This document shows, piece after piece, positions 1-8,437 of a stretch of 64,000 nucleotides of DNA. The DNA lies in assembly GCA_000721375.1 (NCBI GenBank), contig JOGW01000003.1:248001-312000 (forward strand), written 5' to 3'. The position numbers and the translations under genes are program-made. Source of the DNA: Streptomyces sp. NRRL B-3428 (lineage in GTDB: Bacteria; Actinomycetota; Actinomycetes; Streptomycetales; Streptomycetaceae). Numbering within the stretch: position 1 is the stretch's first letter; the number at the start of each line of letters is the position of its first letter. The notes beneath the pieces were generated by a model. The model worked only from the letters and a program-made list of their open reading frames with translations. It was not told the DNA's origin and did no database searches.

Positions 1-1
1 C

Positions 2-1282
2 GTACAGACGCGTGACCAGGGCGGGCAGGTGTATCTGGCGGCGAACCCCGACGACGGTTCGACGCGGATGGTGCACGCGGACGAGGACCCGGCCTGGCTG
101 GAACTGTTCGCGGGGACACCCGCCTGGTCACCGAGCGGACGGCTCGTACGGATCGCCGACGAAGGCGGCGCACGGGTCCTGACGGTGGGCGAACGGCCGC
201 TCACCGGAGCCCAGTTGCAGGTCAGGGCGGTGCTCGACATCGGCGAAAGCGACGTCCTGATCCAGGCGTCCGCGGGCGAGGAGGCCGCCGCGCCGGAGAC
301 CGGCGAGGTGCACGTGTACCGGGTCAACGAGCTGGGCGTCGAGCGTGTCTCGCAGGATCCGGGCGTGCACTCGGCCGTCCGCTCCGGCCCCGTGACCGTG
401 CTCGTCTCGGCCCTGCCCGGGCAACCGGGCACGCGGGCGCGGGTGATCGAGGACGGCAAGCAGAGGGCGGTCGTCGCGTCGTACGCGGAGCAGCCGGGGA
501 TCACCCCGCGCATGACACTCACCGAGGCGGGCGAACGGCGCATCCCGTGCGCCGTCCTGCTCCCCACGGGGTACGCGGAGGGCGACGGGCCGCTCCCGGT
601 GCTCCTCGACCCGTACGGCGGCCCGCACCACGCCCGTGTCGTCGCGGCCCACGATCCGTACCTCACCTCGCAGTGGTTCGCGGACCAGGGCTTCGCCGTG
701 GTGATCGCGGACAACCGGGGTACGCCGGGCCGTACTCCCGCCTGGGAGAAGGCGATCAAGGACAACCTGGCGGCGGTGGTCCTTGAGGACCAGGTCGACG
801 CCCTGCACGCGCTCGCCTCACGTTTCCCCCTGGACCTCTCCCGCGTCGCGATCCGCGGCTGGTCCTTCGGCGGCTACCTCGCCGGCCTCGCGCTCCTGCG
901 CCGCCCGGATGTCTTCCACGCGGCGATCGCGGGCGCCCCGGTCACGGACCAGCGCCTGTACGACACCCACTACACGGAGCGCTATCTCGGCGATCCGACC
1001 AAGCAGCCCTCCGTATACGCGGAGAACTCGCTGGTCACGGACGAGGGCCTGTCGGGTGCGGCGGAGCCCGCCCGCCCCCTGATGATCGTGCACGGCCTCG
1101 CGGACGACAACGTGGTGGTCGCACACTCCCTGCGCCTGTCCTCGGCGCTCCTGGCAGCGGGCCGCCCCCACGAGGTACTCCCCCTGTCCGGCGTCACCCA
1201 CGCGACCCCGCAGGAGCAGGTCGCGGAGAACGTACTGCTGCTGCAAGTGGACTTCTTGAAGAGGTCGTTGGGGATGGAGTAG
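2..1282 (+). CDS. S9 family prolyl oligopeptidase-like serine peptidase, C-terminal part (5' end outside window)
   Basis: The reading frame is open from the first bases of the window, so the gene starts upstream; 426 residues are visible. The first half looks like beta-propeller repeats and the second half is the alpha/beta-hydrolase domain of S9 peptidases. The nucleophile motif GWSFGG (Ser codon at about 863-865), the acid motif HGLADDN (about 1091-1111) and a late GVTHAT motif supplying the histidine are in the usual order and spacing. Family members cleave oligopeptides, often after proline (dipeptidyl peptidase IV or prolyl oligopeptidase type). No signal peptide can be judged because the N-terminus is missing. 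The gene converges on the next one. Confidence 0.93.
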   Translation, partial: VQTRDQGGQVYLAANPDDGSTRMVHADEDPAWLELFAGTPAWSPSGRLVRIADEGGARVLTVGERPLTGAQLQVRAVLDIGESDVLIQASAGEEAAAPETGEVHVYRVNELGVERVSQDPGVHSAVRSGPVTVLVSALPGQPGTRARVIEDGKQRAVVASYAEQPGITPRMTLTEAGERRIPCAVLLPTGYAEGDGPLPVLLDPYGGPHHARVVAAHDPYLTSQWFADQGFAVVIADNRGTPGRTPAWEKAIKDNLAAVVLEDQVDALHALASRFPLDLSRVAIRGWSFGGYLAGLALLRRPDVFHAAIAGAPVTDQRLYDTHYTERYLGDPTKQPSVYAENSLVTDEGLSGAAEPARPLMIVHGLADDNVVVAHSLRLSSALLAAGRPHEVLPLSGVTHATPQEQVAENVLLLQVDFLKRSLGME

Positions 1283-1290
1283 CGGGCGCC

Positions 1291-1318
1291 CCCTGCCGTC
1301 ACCAACCCGGCGGCAGGG
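1291..1318 (+). terminator. Hairpin between convergent genes
   Basis: The arms 1291-1298 and 1311-1318 (CCCTGCCG/CGGCAGGG) form an 8-bp perfect stem with a 12-nt loop, 9 nt after the S9 peptidase stop. It overlaps the 3' end of the opposing membrane-protein gene. There is no U-tract, as is common for Streptomyces terminators. Confidence 0.5.
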
Positions 1319-2312
1319 TCGACGGCGGCGGTGGGCCGTACACGCCGCCGGCGGGGTCCCAGTCGCCGTACTCGCGCTCGTCGCGCCGCTCGCGGCCGCG
1401 GAACAGGACGAGCAGGCAGACGGCTCCGGCGAGGACGTAGAACAGCTGGGTGAGCACCTCCAGTTGGACCAGGAGCTCCGCGTCCATGAGGCCTGAGAAG
1501 CGGTCGGCCTTCACCGCCCAGGTGACACCCCCCGCCCCGTACAGCAGAAAGACCGCGGCCGCCGTCATACCGAGCGCCCGGCTGAAGGTCGCACGGTTGA
1601 GCGCCGCGATCGCCGCGACCAGGGCGAGCAGCGCGAGGGACCACACGAGCCAGCCGGTGGGCGGGGCGAGCGCCGAGCTCAGCAGACTCTCCCCCGTGAT
1701 CAGTTCGCGGTAGCGCCGCCAGCCGAGGTCCATCGCGTTGTGCACCTGCCAGGCGCCCGCCACCGCGGCGACGGCGCCCAGGAAGATGAAGGCCGTGGCG
1801 GCCGCGCCGTTGGTGGGCCGCGGCGGCTGCTCCTCGTCGTCGAACGTGTACGAGTACCCGGCGCTCTCCACGACCGGACGGCGGCCGAACGCCGCGAGCA
1901 GCAGCAGGATGAGACCGAGCCCCACGGTCGCGATGGCGCTCGCGAGCAGCCGCACCCGCAGGTCGAGGATGCCGAAGCGTTCCTTGTCCAGCAGGATCCA
2001 GACGCTCGGCGCACGGGCGATCAGCGCGAGGAGTCCGGCGGCGACGAGCCCCGACGCCGCGGACGGCGAGCGCACGGCCGTGACGGCGACCGCGGCGCAG
2101 ACGAGGAAGAGTCCGAGGTCGAGCAGGCACGAGTAGAGGATGAAGCCGCCGCCGTCGAGGGGGACGCCGACCCAGCGCCACCACAGCAGATTCGGCTTCT
2201 CGGTCTCGGTGAGGTCGCGGACGATCCAGCCGGCGCTGATCAGGGCGATGAGCGCGGCCGCCACGGATCCGGTGATCCGGGCACCTCGGGTGAGTATCTG
2301 CGGCTGCCCCAT
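1299..2312 (-). CDS. Hypothetical integral membrane protein, about 8 TM segments
   Basis: A 337-residue hydrophobic protein that I cannot assign to a family. Eight likely membrane spans are visible, for example GLILLLLAAF and WLVWSLALLALVAAIAAL, followed by a basic/acidic, Pro- and Gly-rich cytoplasmic-type tail (ERRDEREYGDWD, then PPPPST). I chose the ATG at 2312 (MGQPQILTRG), preceded by GGGAG about 11 nt upstream, rather than the longer frame to 2342. There is no signal peptide cleavage site and no catalytic motif. It lies downstream of the ABC operon on the same strand, but 261 bp containing a terminator-like array separate them, so it is probably its own unit. Confidence 0.8.
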   Translation of the reverse strand: MGQPQILTRGARITGSVAAALIALISAGWIVRDLTETEKPNLLWWRWVGVPLDGGGFILYSCLLDLGLFLVCAAVAVTAVRSPSAASGLVAAGLLALIARAPSVWILLDKERFGILDLRVRLLASAIATVGLGLILLLLAAFGRRPVVESAGYSYTFDDEEQPPRPTNGAAATAFIFLGAVAAVAGAWQVHNAMDLGWRRYRELITGESLLSSALAPPTGWLVWSLALLALVAAIAALNRATFSRALGMTAAAVFLLYGAGGVTWAVKADRFSGLMDAELLVQLEVLTQLFYVLAGAVCLLVLFRGRERRDEREYGDWDPAGGVYGPPPPSTLPPGW

Positions 2313-2365
2313 AAGCCGGGATACTCCCGCCGCCGAGCACAATCAACAAGGGGGCCGGCACACGG

Positions 2366-2471
2366 CGATCGGCCCGGCGAACGCAAAGCGATCGGCCCGG
2401 CAGACACAAAAAGATCGGCCTGGCGAACACAAAACGATCGGCCGGGACGACATGGCGCGCCCCGGCCGATC
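2366..2471 (-). repeat. Tandem ~23-bp repeats derived from a terminator arm plus its T-rich tail
   Basis: Units at 2366-2388, 2389-2412, 2413-2434 and from 2435 share the pattern GATCGGCC(C/T)GGC followed by an A-rich tract on the plus strand. On the minus strand each reads as the 3' arm of a terminator stem followed by a T-rich stretch (for example CCGGCCGATCGTTTTG). Only one 5' arm exists (2461-2471). The array therefore looks like a terminator whose distal arm and T-tract were copied about three more times. It lies between the oppF stop and the membrane-protein gene. Confidence 0.75.
2436..2471 (-). terminator. Terminator of the first oligopeptide ABC operon
   Basis: An 11-bp perfect stem (2436-2446 GATCGGCCGGG with 2461-2471 CCCGGCCGATC) has a 14-nt loop and is followed on the minus strand by the T-rich GTTTTGTG. 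It lies about 100 nt after the oppF-like stop codon. Confidence 0.7.
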
Positions 2472-2573
2472 TACGGCACCCGCACGGCCGTACACAGAGA
2501 AGCGTGACCTCTCCGTGATTCGCCGCTGCGACAGCAAAGTTGCCTGCGTGTTAACGCAGTTGAGGCCGAAGCC

Positions 2574-3656
2574 TCATGATTCGTCCGACTCCGGAACCAC
2601 TTGCTTCTCCTCCGCGAAGTGGCAGGCCGAAGGGTGCGCCGCGGGGCCTTCGGCAAGACGGAACACCGCGGGCACCGCCAGTTCCGGCACCTCCAGCTCA
2701 CACCGTTCCTGCGCCTTCCAGCACCGCGTACGGAACCGGCAGCCGGACGGCGGATTCGCCGGGGAGGGCACATCTCCGGTGAGGATGATCCGCTCGCGGT
2801 GCAGCCGTGCGTCCGGGTCCGGCACGGGCACGGCGGACAGGAGCGCCTGCGTGTAGGGGTGCGTCGGGTGGTCGTAGATCTGCTGGTCGCTGCCGATCTC
2901 GACGAGACGGCCGAGGTACATCACCCCGACCCGGTCGGAGATGTGCCGCACGATCGACAGGTCGTGCGCGATGAAGACGTAACTGAGGCCGAACTCGTCC
3001 TGGAGCTTCTCCAGAAGGTTGACCACCTGCGCCTGGACCGAGACGTCGAGCGCCGAGACCGGCTCGTCCGCCACGATGATCTCGGGCCGCAGGGCCAACC
3101 CGCGGGCGATGCCGATGCGTTGGCGCTGACCGCCGGAGAACTGGTGGGGATAGCGGTTGATGTACTCGGGGTTGAGCCCGACGACGTCGAGCAGCTCCTG
3201 GACCTTCTGCCGCCGCGAGCCCTTCGGCGCCACCTCGGGGTGGATCTCGTACGGCTCCCCGATGATGTCGCCGACCGTCATACGGGGGTTGAGCGAGGTG
3301 TACGGGTCCTGGAACACCATCTGGATGTTGCGGCGCACGGCCTTGAGCGCACGCCCGGAGAGCTTGGTGATGTCCTCGCCCTTGTAGCGGATCTCCCCCG
3401 CCGTCGGCTGCTCCAGATTCACGAGCAGCTTCGCGACGGTCGACTTGCCGCAGCCGGACTCGCCCACGATGCCGAGCGTCTCCCCCGCGCCGAGCTCGAA
3501 GTCCACACCGTCGACGGCCTTGACCGCACCGACCTGCTTCTTGAAGAGGATGCCCTGGGTGAGCGGGAAGTGCTTGACCAGACCGCGCACTTCGAGCAGC
3601 GGCTCACCGGCCGACACCGGCGAATCCTGCGGGGCCTCCTTCGTCAGCTCAGGCAT
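2574..3656 (-). CDS. Oligopeptide/dipeptide ABC importer ATPase, OppF/DppF type (operon 1)
   Basis: A 360-residue ATP-hydrolysing subunit of a peptide importer, acting on the cytoplasmic face. Walker A (GESGCGKST) is at residues 65-73, the Q-loop at [11 protein letters not shown], the ABC signature FSGGQ at 173-177 and Walker B (IIVADEP) at 193-199. The C-terminal Opp/Dpp extension carries the cysteine set C-x6-C-x6-C plus a late ACHF cysteine, which in solved Dpp transporters holds an iron-sulfur cluster. The start overlaps the stop of the upstream oppD-like gene by 8 bp, indicating translational coupling. It is closely similar to the ATPase at 8438-9586, which suggests duplication. Confidence 0.96.
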   Translation of the reverse strand: MPELTKEAPQDSPVSAGEPLLEVRGLVKHFPLTQGILFKKQVGAVKAVDGVDFELGAGETLGIVGESGCGKSTVAKLLVNLEQPTAGEIRYKGEDITKLSGRALKAVRRNIQMVFQDPYTSLNPRMTVGDIIGEPYEIHPEVAPKGSRRQKVQELLDVVGLNPEYINRYPHQFSGGQRQRIGIARGLALRPEIIVADEPVSALDVSVQAQVVNLLEKLQDEFGLSYVFIAHDLSIVRHISDRVGVMYLGRLVEIGSDQQIYDHPTHPYTQALLSAVPVPDPDARLHRERIILTGDVPSPANPPSGCRFRTRCWKAQERCELEVPELAVPAVFRLAEGPAAHPSACHFAEEKQVVPESDES

Positions 3657-4647
3657 CGCGCAGCGTCTCCTTCCAGAAGTGACAGGCGCTCTGCCGGCCC
3701 GGGCCGGAGCTGTCGCCCTCCGGTACGACCTCCGCGAGCGGCGGGATCTCCGTACGGCAGATGTCCTGCGCGCGCGGGCAGCGCGGGTTGAAGGCGCAGC
3801 CGGGCGGGATGGCCATCAGGTTGGGCGGCAGGCCCTTGATCGCGAAGAGCTCCGAACCCTTCTGGTCGAGCCTCGGAATCGATTCGAGCAGGCCCTTGGT
3901 GTACGGGTGGGCCGGGTTCTTGTAGATGTCGTGCACGGGGGCGCGTTCGACGATCCGGCCCGCGTACATCACCGCGATCTTGTCGGCCACGTCCGCCACC
4001 ACACCGAGGTCGTGGGTGATGAGGATCAGGCCCATGTTGAGCTCGCGCTGCAGCTCGGCGAGGAGGTCCATGACCTGGGCCTGGACGGTCACGTCCAGGG
4101 CGGTGGTCGGCTCGTCCGCGATGATCAGCGCCGGTTCGAGGGCGAGCGCCATCGCGATCATGATGCGCTGGCGCATACCGCCGGAGAACTGGTGCGGGTA
4201 CTGGCTGACCCGCTCCTTCGCGGCCGGAATCCGCACCCGGTCCATCAGCTCGATCGCCTTGAGCTTCGCGTCCTTCTTGGACATCCCGCGATGCACGATG
4301 AACATCTCGGCGAGCTGCTCGCCCACGCTCAGGACGGGGTTCAGGGAGCTGAGCGCATCCTGGAAGATCATGGCCATCTGCGCGCCACGGACCTTGCGCC
4401 GCTCCTCCTCCTTGAGCTTGAGCAGGTCCTTGCCCTGGAAGAGGATCTCGCCGCCGGTGATCTTCCCGGGCGGCATGTCGAGGATGCCCATGATGGCCTG
4501 CGCGGTGACCGACTTGCCGGAGCCCGACTCACCGAGCACCGCGAGGGTCTCCCCCGCGTCCACCTCGTACGTCACACCGTTGACGGCCTTGGCCACACCG
4601 TCGCGCGTACGGAACTCCACCTGCAGATCGCGCACTTCGAGCAGCAT
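3649..4647 (-). CDS. Oligopeptide/dipeptide ABC importer ATPase, OppD/DppD type (operon 1)
   Basis: A 332-residue ATPase that pairs with the OppF-type subunit encoded next. Walker A (GESGSGKS) is at residues 39-46, the signature FSGGM at 154-158 and Walker B (LIIADEP) at 174-180. The signature has Met where its partner has Gln, as is usual for the OppD member of the heterodimer. The C-terminal extension again holds a Cys-rich motif ([15 protein letters not shown] and a late ACHF). The gene starts 8 bp after the permease stop codon and overlaps the next gene by 8 bp, so the four transport genes form one coupled operon. Confidence 0.96.
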   Translation of the reverse strand: MLLEVRDLQVEFRTRDGVAKAVNGVTYEVDAGETLAVLGESGSGKSVTAQAIMGILDMPPGKITGGEILFQGKDLLKLKEEERRKVRGAQMAMIFQDALSSLNPVLSVGEQLAEMFIVHRGMSKKDAKLKAIELMDRVRIPAAKERVSQYPHQFSGGMRQRIMIAMALALEPALIIADEPTTALDVTVQAQVMDLLAELQRELNMGLILITHDLGVVADVADKIAVMYAGRIVERAPVHDIYKNPAHPYTKGLLESIPRLDQKGSELFAIKGLPPNLMAIPPGCAFNPRCPRAQDICRTEIPPLAEVVPEGDSSGPGRQSACHFWKETLRDA

Positions 4648-4654
4648 GCGCCCA

Positions 4655-5644
4655 TCACCTCAGCTTCGGGTCGAGGGCGTCGCGCACCGCGTCGCCGAGC
4701 ATGATGAACGCGAGCACGGTGAGGCTCAGGGCGCCTGCGGGCCACAGCAGTTCATGGGGGTAGTTGCGGATGTAGTTCGAGGCGTTGGAGATGTCGATGC
4801 CCCACGAGACCGTCGGCGGGCGAAGACCCACACCGAGGTACGAGAGGGTCGCCTCCAGCGCGATGTACGTGCCGAGCGCGATGGTCGCCACGACGATCAC
4901 CGGCGCGATGGCGTTCGGTGTGACGTGCCGCAGCAGCATCCGCGTATTGCTCGCGCCGAGGGCCCGTGCGGCCTGTACGTAGTCGTTCTGCTTGGCGGTG
5001 ATCACCGCGCCTCGCGCGATACGGGAGATCTGCGGCCAGCCCAGCAGGATCATGAAGCCGACCACCGGCCAGATGGTCGAGGAGACCACCACGGACAGGA
5101 AGACCAGACCGCCGAGCACCACCGGGATCGCGAAGAACACATCCGCGAGGCGGGAGAGCAGTCCGTCCCACCAGCCGCCGAAGAAGCCGGCCAGGCCGCC
5201 CATCAGGGAGCCGAGAATCGCGACGCCGAGGGTGGCGCAGACACCGACGGAGATCGAGGCGCGGGCGCCGTACACCGTCCTCGTATAGACATCGCAGCCC
5301 TGTGCGTCGTAGCCGAAGGGATGGCCGGATGACGCGGACTTGTGGGCGTTGGCGAGCTGGCAGGAGTTGGGGTCGCCGCTCGCGATCAGCGAGGGCCAGA
5401 TCGAGATGATCACCAGGAACAGGATGAGCAGCGAGGAGATGATGAAGACCGGGTTGCGGCGCAGCTGCTGCCACGCGTCGGTCCACAGGCTGCGGGCCTT
5501 CTCCTGCGGCCCGGTGCCCAGCGGGCCGCCCGGGGTCTTCTCCAGGGTCTCGGCTTCGCTCATCGCCAGATCCATCGCTCCGCCGGCTCCGGTCGGTGCG
5601 ATCGCATCCTTGGCGACCTGATTCGGGTCGTAGGCCTCAGGCAT
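4655..5644 (-). CDS. Peptide ABC importer permease, OppC/DppC type (operon 1)
   Basis: A 329-residue inner-membrane permease. The N-terminal cytoplasmic segment of about 60 residues is followed by a first span (VFIISSLLILFLVIISIW), a large periplasmic loop and a BPD_transp_1 core. The EAA loop (ALGASNTRMLLRHVTPNAI) contacts the ATPases. I chose the ATG at 5644 (MPEAYDPN), which overlaps the upstream permease stop by 8 bp and has GAGG about 8 nt upstream, instead of the longer frame to 5686. The matching 8-bp overlap in the second operon supports this start. Conserved C-terminus: GDAVRDALDPKLR. Confidence 0.95.
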   Translation of the reverse strand: MPEAYDPNQVAKDAIAPTGAGGAMDLAMSEAETLEKTPGGPLGTGPQEKARSLWTDAWQQLRRNPVFIISSLLILFLVIISIWPSLIASGDPNSCQLANAHKSASSGHPFGYDAQGCDVYTRTVYGARASISVGVCATLGVAILGSLMGGLAGFFGGWWDGLLSRLADVFFAIPVVLGGLVFLSVVVSSTIWPVVGFMILLGWPQISRIARGAVITAKQNDYVQAARALGASNTRMLLRHVTPNAIAPVIVVATIALGTYIALEATLSYLGVGLRPPTVSWGIDISNASNYIRNYPHELLWPAGALSLTVLAFIMLGDAVRDALDPKLR

Positions 5645-6563
5645 AACGGATCCTCGGGTCCAGGACCGCGTAGAGCAGGTCGACAAGGAGGTTGGCCACC
5701 AGGAAGACGATCACCAGGATCGTCACGAAGCCGACCACGGTCGGGGTGTTGCCGCGCAGGATGCCGTTGTAGAGCTGGTAGCCCACGCCATGGATGTTGA
5801 AGATCCGCTCGGTGACGATCGCGCCGCCCATCAGGGCACCGATATCCGCGCCGATGAAGGTGACGACGGGGATGAGCGAGTTGCGCAGCAGGTGCTTGGT
5901 GATCACACGGCGCTTGGGAAGTCCCTTGGCGACCGCGGTGCGCACGTAGTCGGCGCGGGCGTTCTCCGCGATCGAGGTACGCGTCAGACGGGTCACGTAC
6001 GCGAGGGAGACCAGCGCGAGGACGATACCCGGCAGGATCAGCTCGTTGAGCGGTGCGTCCGTGGAGACCGTCGGGCTCACCCAGTCGAGCTTGAGGCCGA
6101 AGAGGTACTGCAGGAGATAGCCGGAGACGAAGGTCGGGACCGAGATCACGATCAGCGTCAGGACGAGCAGTGAAGTGTCCAGCGGGCGGCCGCGCTTGAG
6201 GCCGCTGACCACGCCGAGAGCGATACCGAAGATGATCTCGATGACGATCGCGACGAAGGTCAGCTTGGCCGTCACGGGGAAGGCCGTGGCCATCAGCTCC
6301 GTGACCTTCTGCCCGTTGAACGCGGTGCCGAAGTCGCCCCGGAAGATGTTGCCCATGTAGTGCAGGTATTGCTGCCACAACGGCTTGTCGAGGCCGAGAT
6401 CCTCACGGATGCGCGCGGCCGTGGCCGGGTCGGGCGCCCGGTCGCCGAACAGCGCCGCGACCGGGTCGCCGAGCGCGTACACCATGACGAAGATCAGGAA
6501 GGTCGCTCCGATGAACACGGGGATCATCTGGAGCAGCCGCCGGATCACGTAGCGTCCCATCAC
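5637..6563 (-). CDS. Peptide ABC importer permease, OppB/DppB type (operon 1)
   Basis: A 308-residue permease starting MMGRYVIRRLLQMIPVFIG, the typical first span of DppB-type proteins, followed by an extracellular segment and a BPD_transp_1 domain. The EAA loop is GLPKRRVITKHLLRNSLIPV. The C-terminus VDLLYAVLDPRIRYA is a family hallmark and is identical to that of the paralogue at 11595-12524. It forms the heterodimeric channel with the OppC-type protein encoded next. It is separated from the binding-protein gene by 57 bp that hold a strong hairpin. Confidence 0.95.
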   Translation of the reverse strand: MMGRYVIRRLLQMIPVFIGATFLIFVMVYALGDPVAALFGDRAPDPATAARIREDLGLDKPLWQQYLHYMGNIFRGDFGTAFNGQKVTELMATAFPVTAKLTFVAIVIEIIFGIALGVVSGLKRGRPLDTSLLVLTLIVISVPTFVSGYLLQYLFGLKLDWVSPTVSTDAPLNELILPGIVLALVSLAYVTRLTRTSIAENARADYVRTAVAKGLPKRRVITKHLLRNSLIPVVTFIGADIGALMGGAIVTERIFNIHGVGYQLYNGILRGNTPTVVGFVTILVIVFLVANLLVDLLYAVLDPRIRYA

Positions 6564-6581
6564 AGCTCCGGGGGTCGTGGA

Positions 6582-6608
6582 AGGGGCCGCCCCAAGCGGG
6601 CGGCCCCT
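6582..6608 (-). terminator. Intra-operon hairpin between binding protein and permeases (operon 1)
   Basis: The arms 6582-6592 and 6598-6608 (AGGGGCCGCCC/GGGCGGCCCCT) form an 11-bp perfect stem with a CAAGC loop, 12 nt after the binding-protein stop. It probably lowers read-through into the permease and ATPase genes or protects the 3' end of the binding-protein message. Operon 2 has an equivalent. Confidence 0.8.
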
Positions 6609-6620
6609 GCGGCGGGTTGG

Positions 6621-8243
6621 TCAGTTGACCTTGATCTGGTCGTAGACCGGGACGCTGAACTGGTTGAGGGTGACGCCGGAGACGTTCTCCGAGTAGCCGG
6701 CCGAGCCGTTCTGGTACCAGAGCGGGATCGCGGGCATCTGCTCGGCGAGGATCTTCTCGGCGTCCTGGAAGTCCGTGACCGCCTTCGACTCGTCCCCCTC
6801 GGCGTTCGCCTTGTCGATGAGGGCGTCGAACTCCTTGTTGTCGAACTTGCCGTAGTTCGAGGAGCCGTTCTTGGTGTACAGCGGCTCGAGGAAGTTCTGG
6901 ATCAGCGGGTAGTCCGCCTGCCAGCCCGAGCGGAAGGGTCCGGTGAACTTGAAGGCGCCCAGCTGGTTCTTGTAGTCCGCGAAGGTGCCGATCGGGTTGA
7001 CCGTGCAGCTGCCCTGGCCGAGCGCGTTGTTGATGGAGTTGCAGACCGCGTCCATCCACACCCGGTGCGAGCCGGTGTCCACGTTCGAGGAGACCGTGAT
7101 CTTCCCGCCCGGCAGCCCACCGCCCTCCGCGACCAGCTTCTTGGCCTGGTCCGGGTTGTACTTGCAGGCGTCGCCGCAGACGTCCTTGTAGCCGCCCTTG
7201 TCGCCGAGCGCCGCCGAGGTCCAGTCCTTGGCGGGCGTACGGGTCTCCGAGAAGATCTGCTTGGTGATCTCGTCCCGGTCGATCGCCATCGACAGGCCCT
7301 GGCGGACCTTCTCCATACCGGCCTTGGACCAGTTCTTGTCGTACATCGGGAAGACAAGGGTCTGGATGATCAGGGCGGGCTGGTTGATGTAGCGGTCGCC
7401 GAGGTCGTTCTTGACGTTCTTGAGCTGCTGGGCGGGCACGTCGTCGACGAGGTCGAGGTTGCCGGCCATCAGGTCGGTGTAGGCGGTGTTGTTGTCGGTG
7501 TAGACCTTGAGGTCGACGCCGCCGTTCTGCGCCTTGTCGTCGCCCTTGTAGCCGTCCCAGGCGCGGAGCTTCATCTCCGAGCCCTTGGCGTACGACTCGA
7601 CGGTGTACGGGCCGTTGCCGATCGGCTTCGAAAGCCAGCCCGCGTGGTCCTTGAAGAAGGCCTCGGGCAGCGGCGAGAAGGCCTGGTAGCCGAGGGTCTC
7701 GGGCCAGGTCGAGAACTTGTTCTTGAGCGCGACCGTGAAGGTCTTGTCGTCCTTCACGACCAGGCCGGACATGGTCTTGGCCTTGGGGGCGCCGGACTCC
7801 GGGTGGACGTCGTCGTAGCCCTTGATGTCCGAGAAGAAGTAGGCGTTGTTCTGCTTGCTGTCGACGAGCGCGCCGTAGTTCCACGCGTCCACGAAGGACT
7901 TGGAGGTGACCTTCTCGCCGTTGCTGAAGGTCCAGCCGTCCTTGAGCGTGATCGTGTAGTTCTGCTGGTCGCTGGTCTCGATCTTCTCGGCGAGGAAGTC
8001 CTGCGCCTCGCCCGTCTTCGGGTCGTACCTCTTCAGCCCCCGGAAGAGCATGTCGAGGACCTTGCCGCCCTGCACCTCGTTGGTGTTCGTCGGTTCCAGC
8101 GGGTTCTGCGGGTCACCCCACGAGGACCTCACGATCCCGGAGCCGTCACCGCTTCCGCCGCTGCCCCCGCCACCGCAGGCGGTCGCCGCCAGGGCTACGG
8201 TCACCGCGACCGCGGCCCACTTGGCGTGTGTGGCTCCACGCAT
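6621..8243 (-). CDS. Peptide ABC importer substrate-binding lipoprotein, family 5 (operon 1)
   Basis: A 540-residue extracytoplasmic receptor. The signal sequence MRGATHAKWAAVAVTVALAA ends in a lipobox (AATAC), followed by a Gly/Ser linker, so the protein is lipid-anchored. The rest is an SBP_bac_5 domain as found in OppA/DppA. It is the first gene of operon 1, with an excellent ribosome site (AAGGAGG, 6 nt before ATG). It has exactly the same length as the binding protein of operon 2 but a clearly different sequence, so the two transporters probably take up different peptides. The ligand cannot be read from the sequence. Confidence 0.95.
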   Translation of the reverse strand: MRGATHAKWAAVAVTVALAATACGGGGSGGSGDGSGIVRSSWGDPQNPLEPTNTNEVQGGKVLDMLFRGLKRYDPKTGEAQDFLAEKIETSDQQNYTITLKDGWTFSNGEKVTSKSFVDAWNYGALVDSKQNNAYFFSDIKGYDDVHPESGAPKAKTMSGLVVKDDKTFTVALKNKFSTWPETLGYQAFSPLPEAFFKDHAGWLSKPIGNGPYTVESYAKGSEMKLRAWDGYKGDDKAQNGGVDLKVYTDNNTAYTDLMAGNLDLVDDVPAQQLKNVKNDLGDRYINQPALIIQTLVFPMYDKNWSKAGMEKVRQGLSMAIDRDEITKQIFSETRTPAKDWTSAALGDKGGYKDVCGDACKYNPDQAKKLVAEGGGLPGGKITVSSNVDTGSHRVWMDAVCNSINNALGQGSCTVNPIGTFADYKNQLGAFKFTGPFRSGWQADYPLIQNFLEPLYTKNGSSNYGKFDNKEFDALIDKANAEGDESKAVTDFQDAEKILAEQMPAIPLWYQNGSAGYSENVSGVTLNQFSVPVYDQIKVN

Positions 8244-8351
8244 GGAGTGCCTCCTTAACAGGCCTGAACTCAGTTACGGCCAAATACACCCCAAATGGGT
8301 CGATTCTGCACTTTGACAGCGGCTTTCCGAGTGGAGTCCCACCTCAACGCA

Positions 8352-8390
8352 GGAACCCCCGGACGCCCAGTCAGGGCATCCGGGGGTTCC
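8352..8390 (-). terminator. Terminator of the second oligopeptide ABC operon
   Basis: A 12-bp perfect stem (8352-8363 with 8379-8390, GGAACCCCCGGA/TCCGGGGGTTCC) continues after one mismatch with GCCC/GGGC and an AGTCA loop. It lies 48 nt after the stop of the operon 2 OppF-type gene and separates the two operons. The promoter of operon 1 must lie in the rest of 8244-8351; I see no clear -35/-10 pair there. Confidence 0.85.
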
Positions 8391-8437
8391 CGGTGTCGTA
8401 CGAACGTGCCGTACGAGCGTTGTCGTACGAGAAGCGC

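Noticed and set aside
2366..2471. The ~23-bp repeats as a CRISPR array or REP-type mobile element
   Set aside because: Repeats are contiguous without spacers and each is explained as a copy of the adjacent terminator arm plus T-tract.
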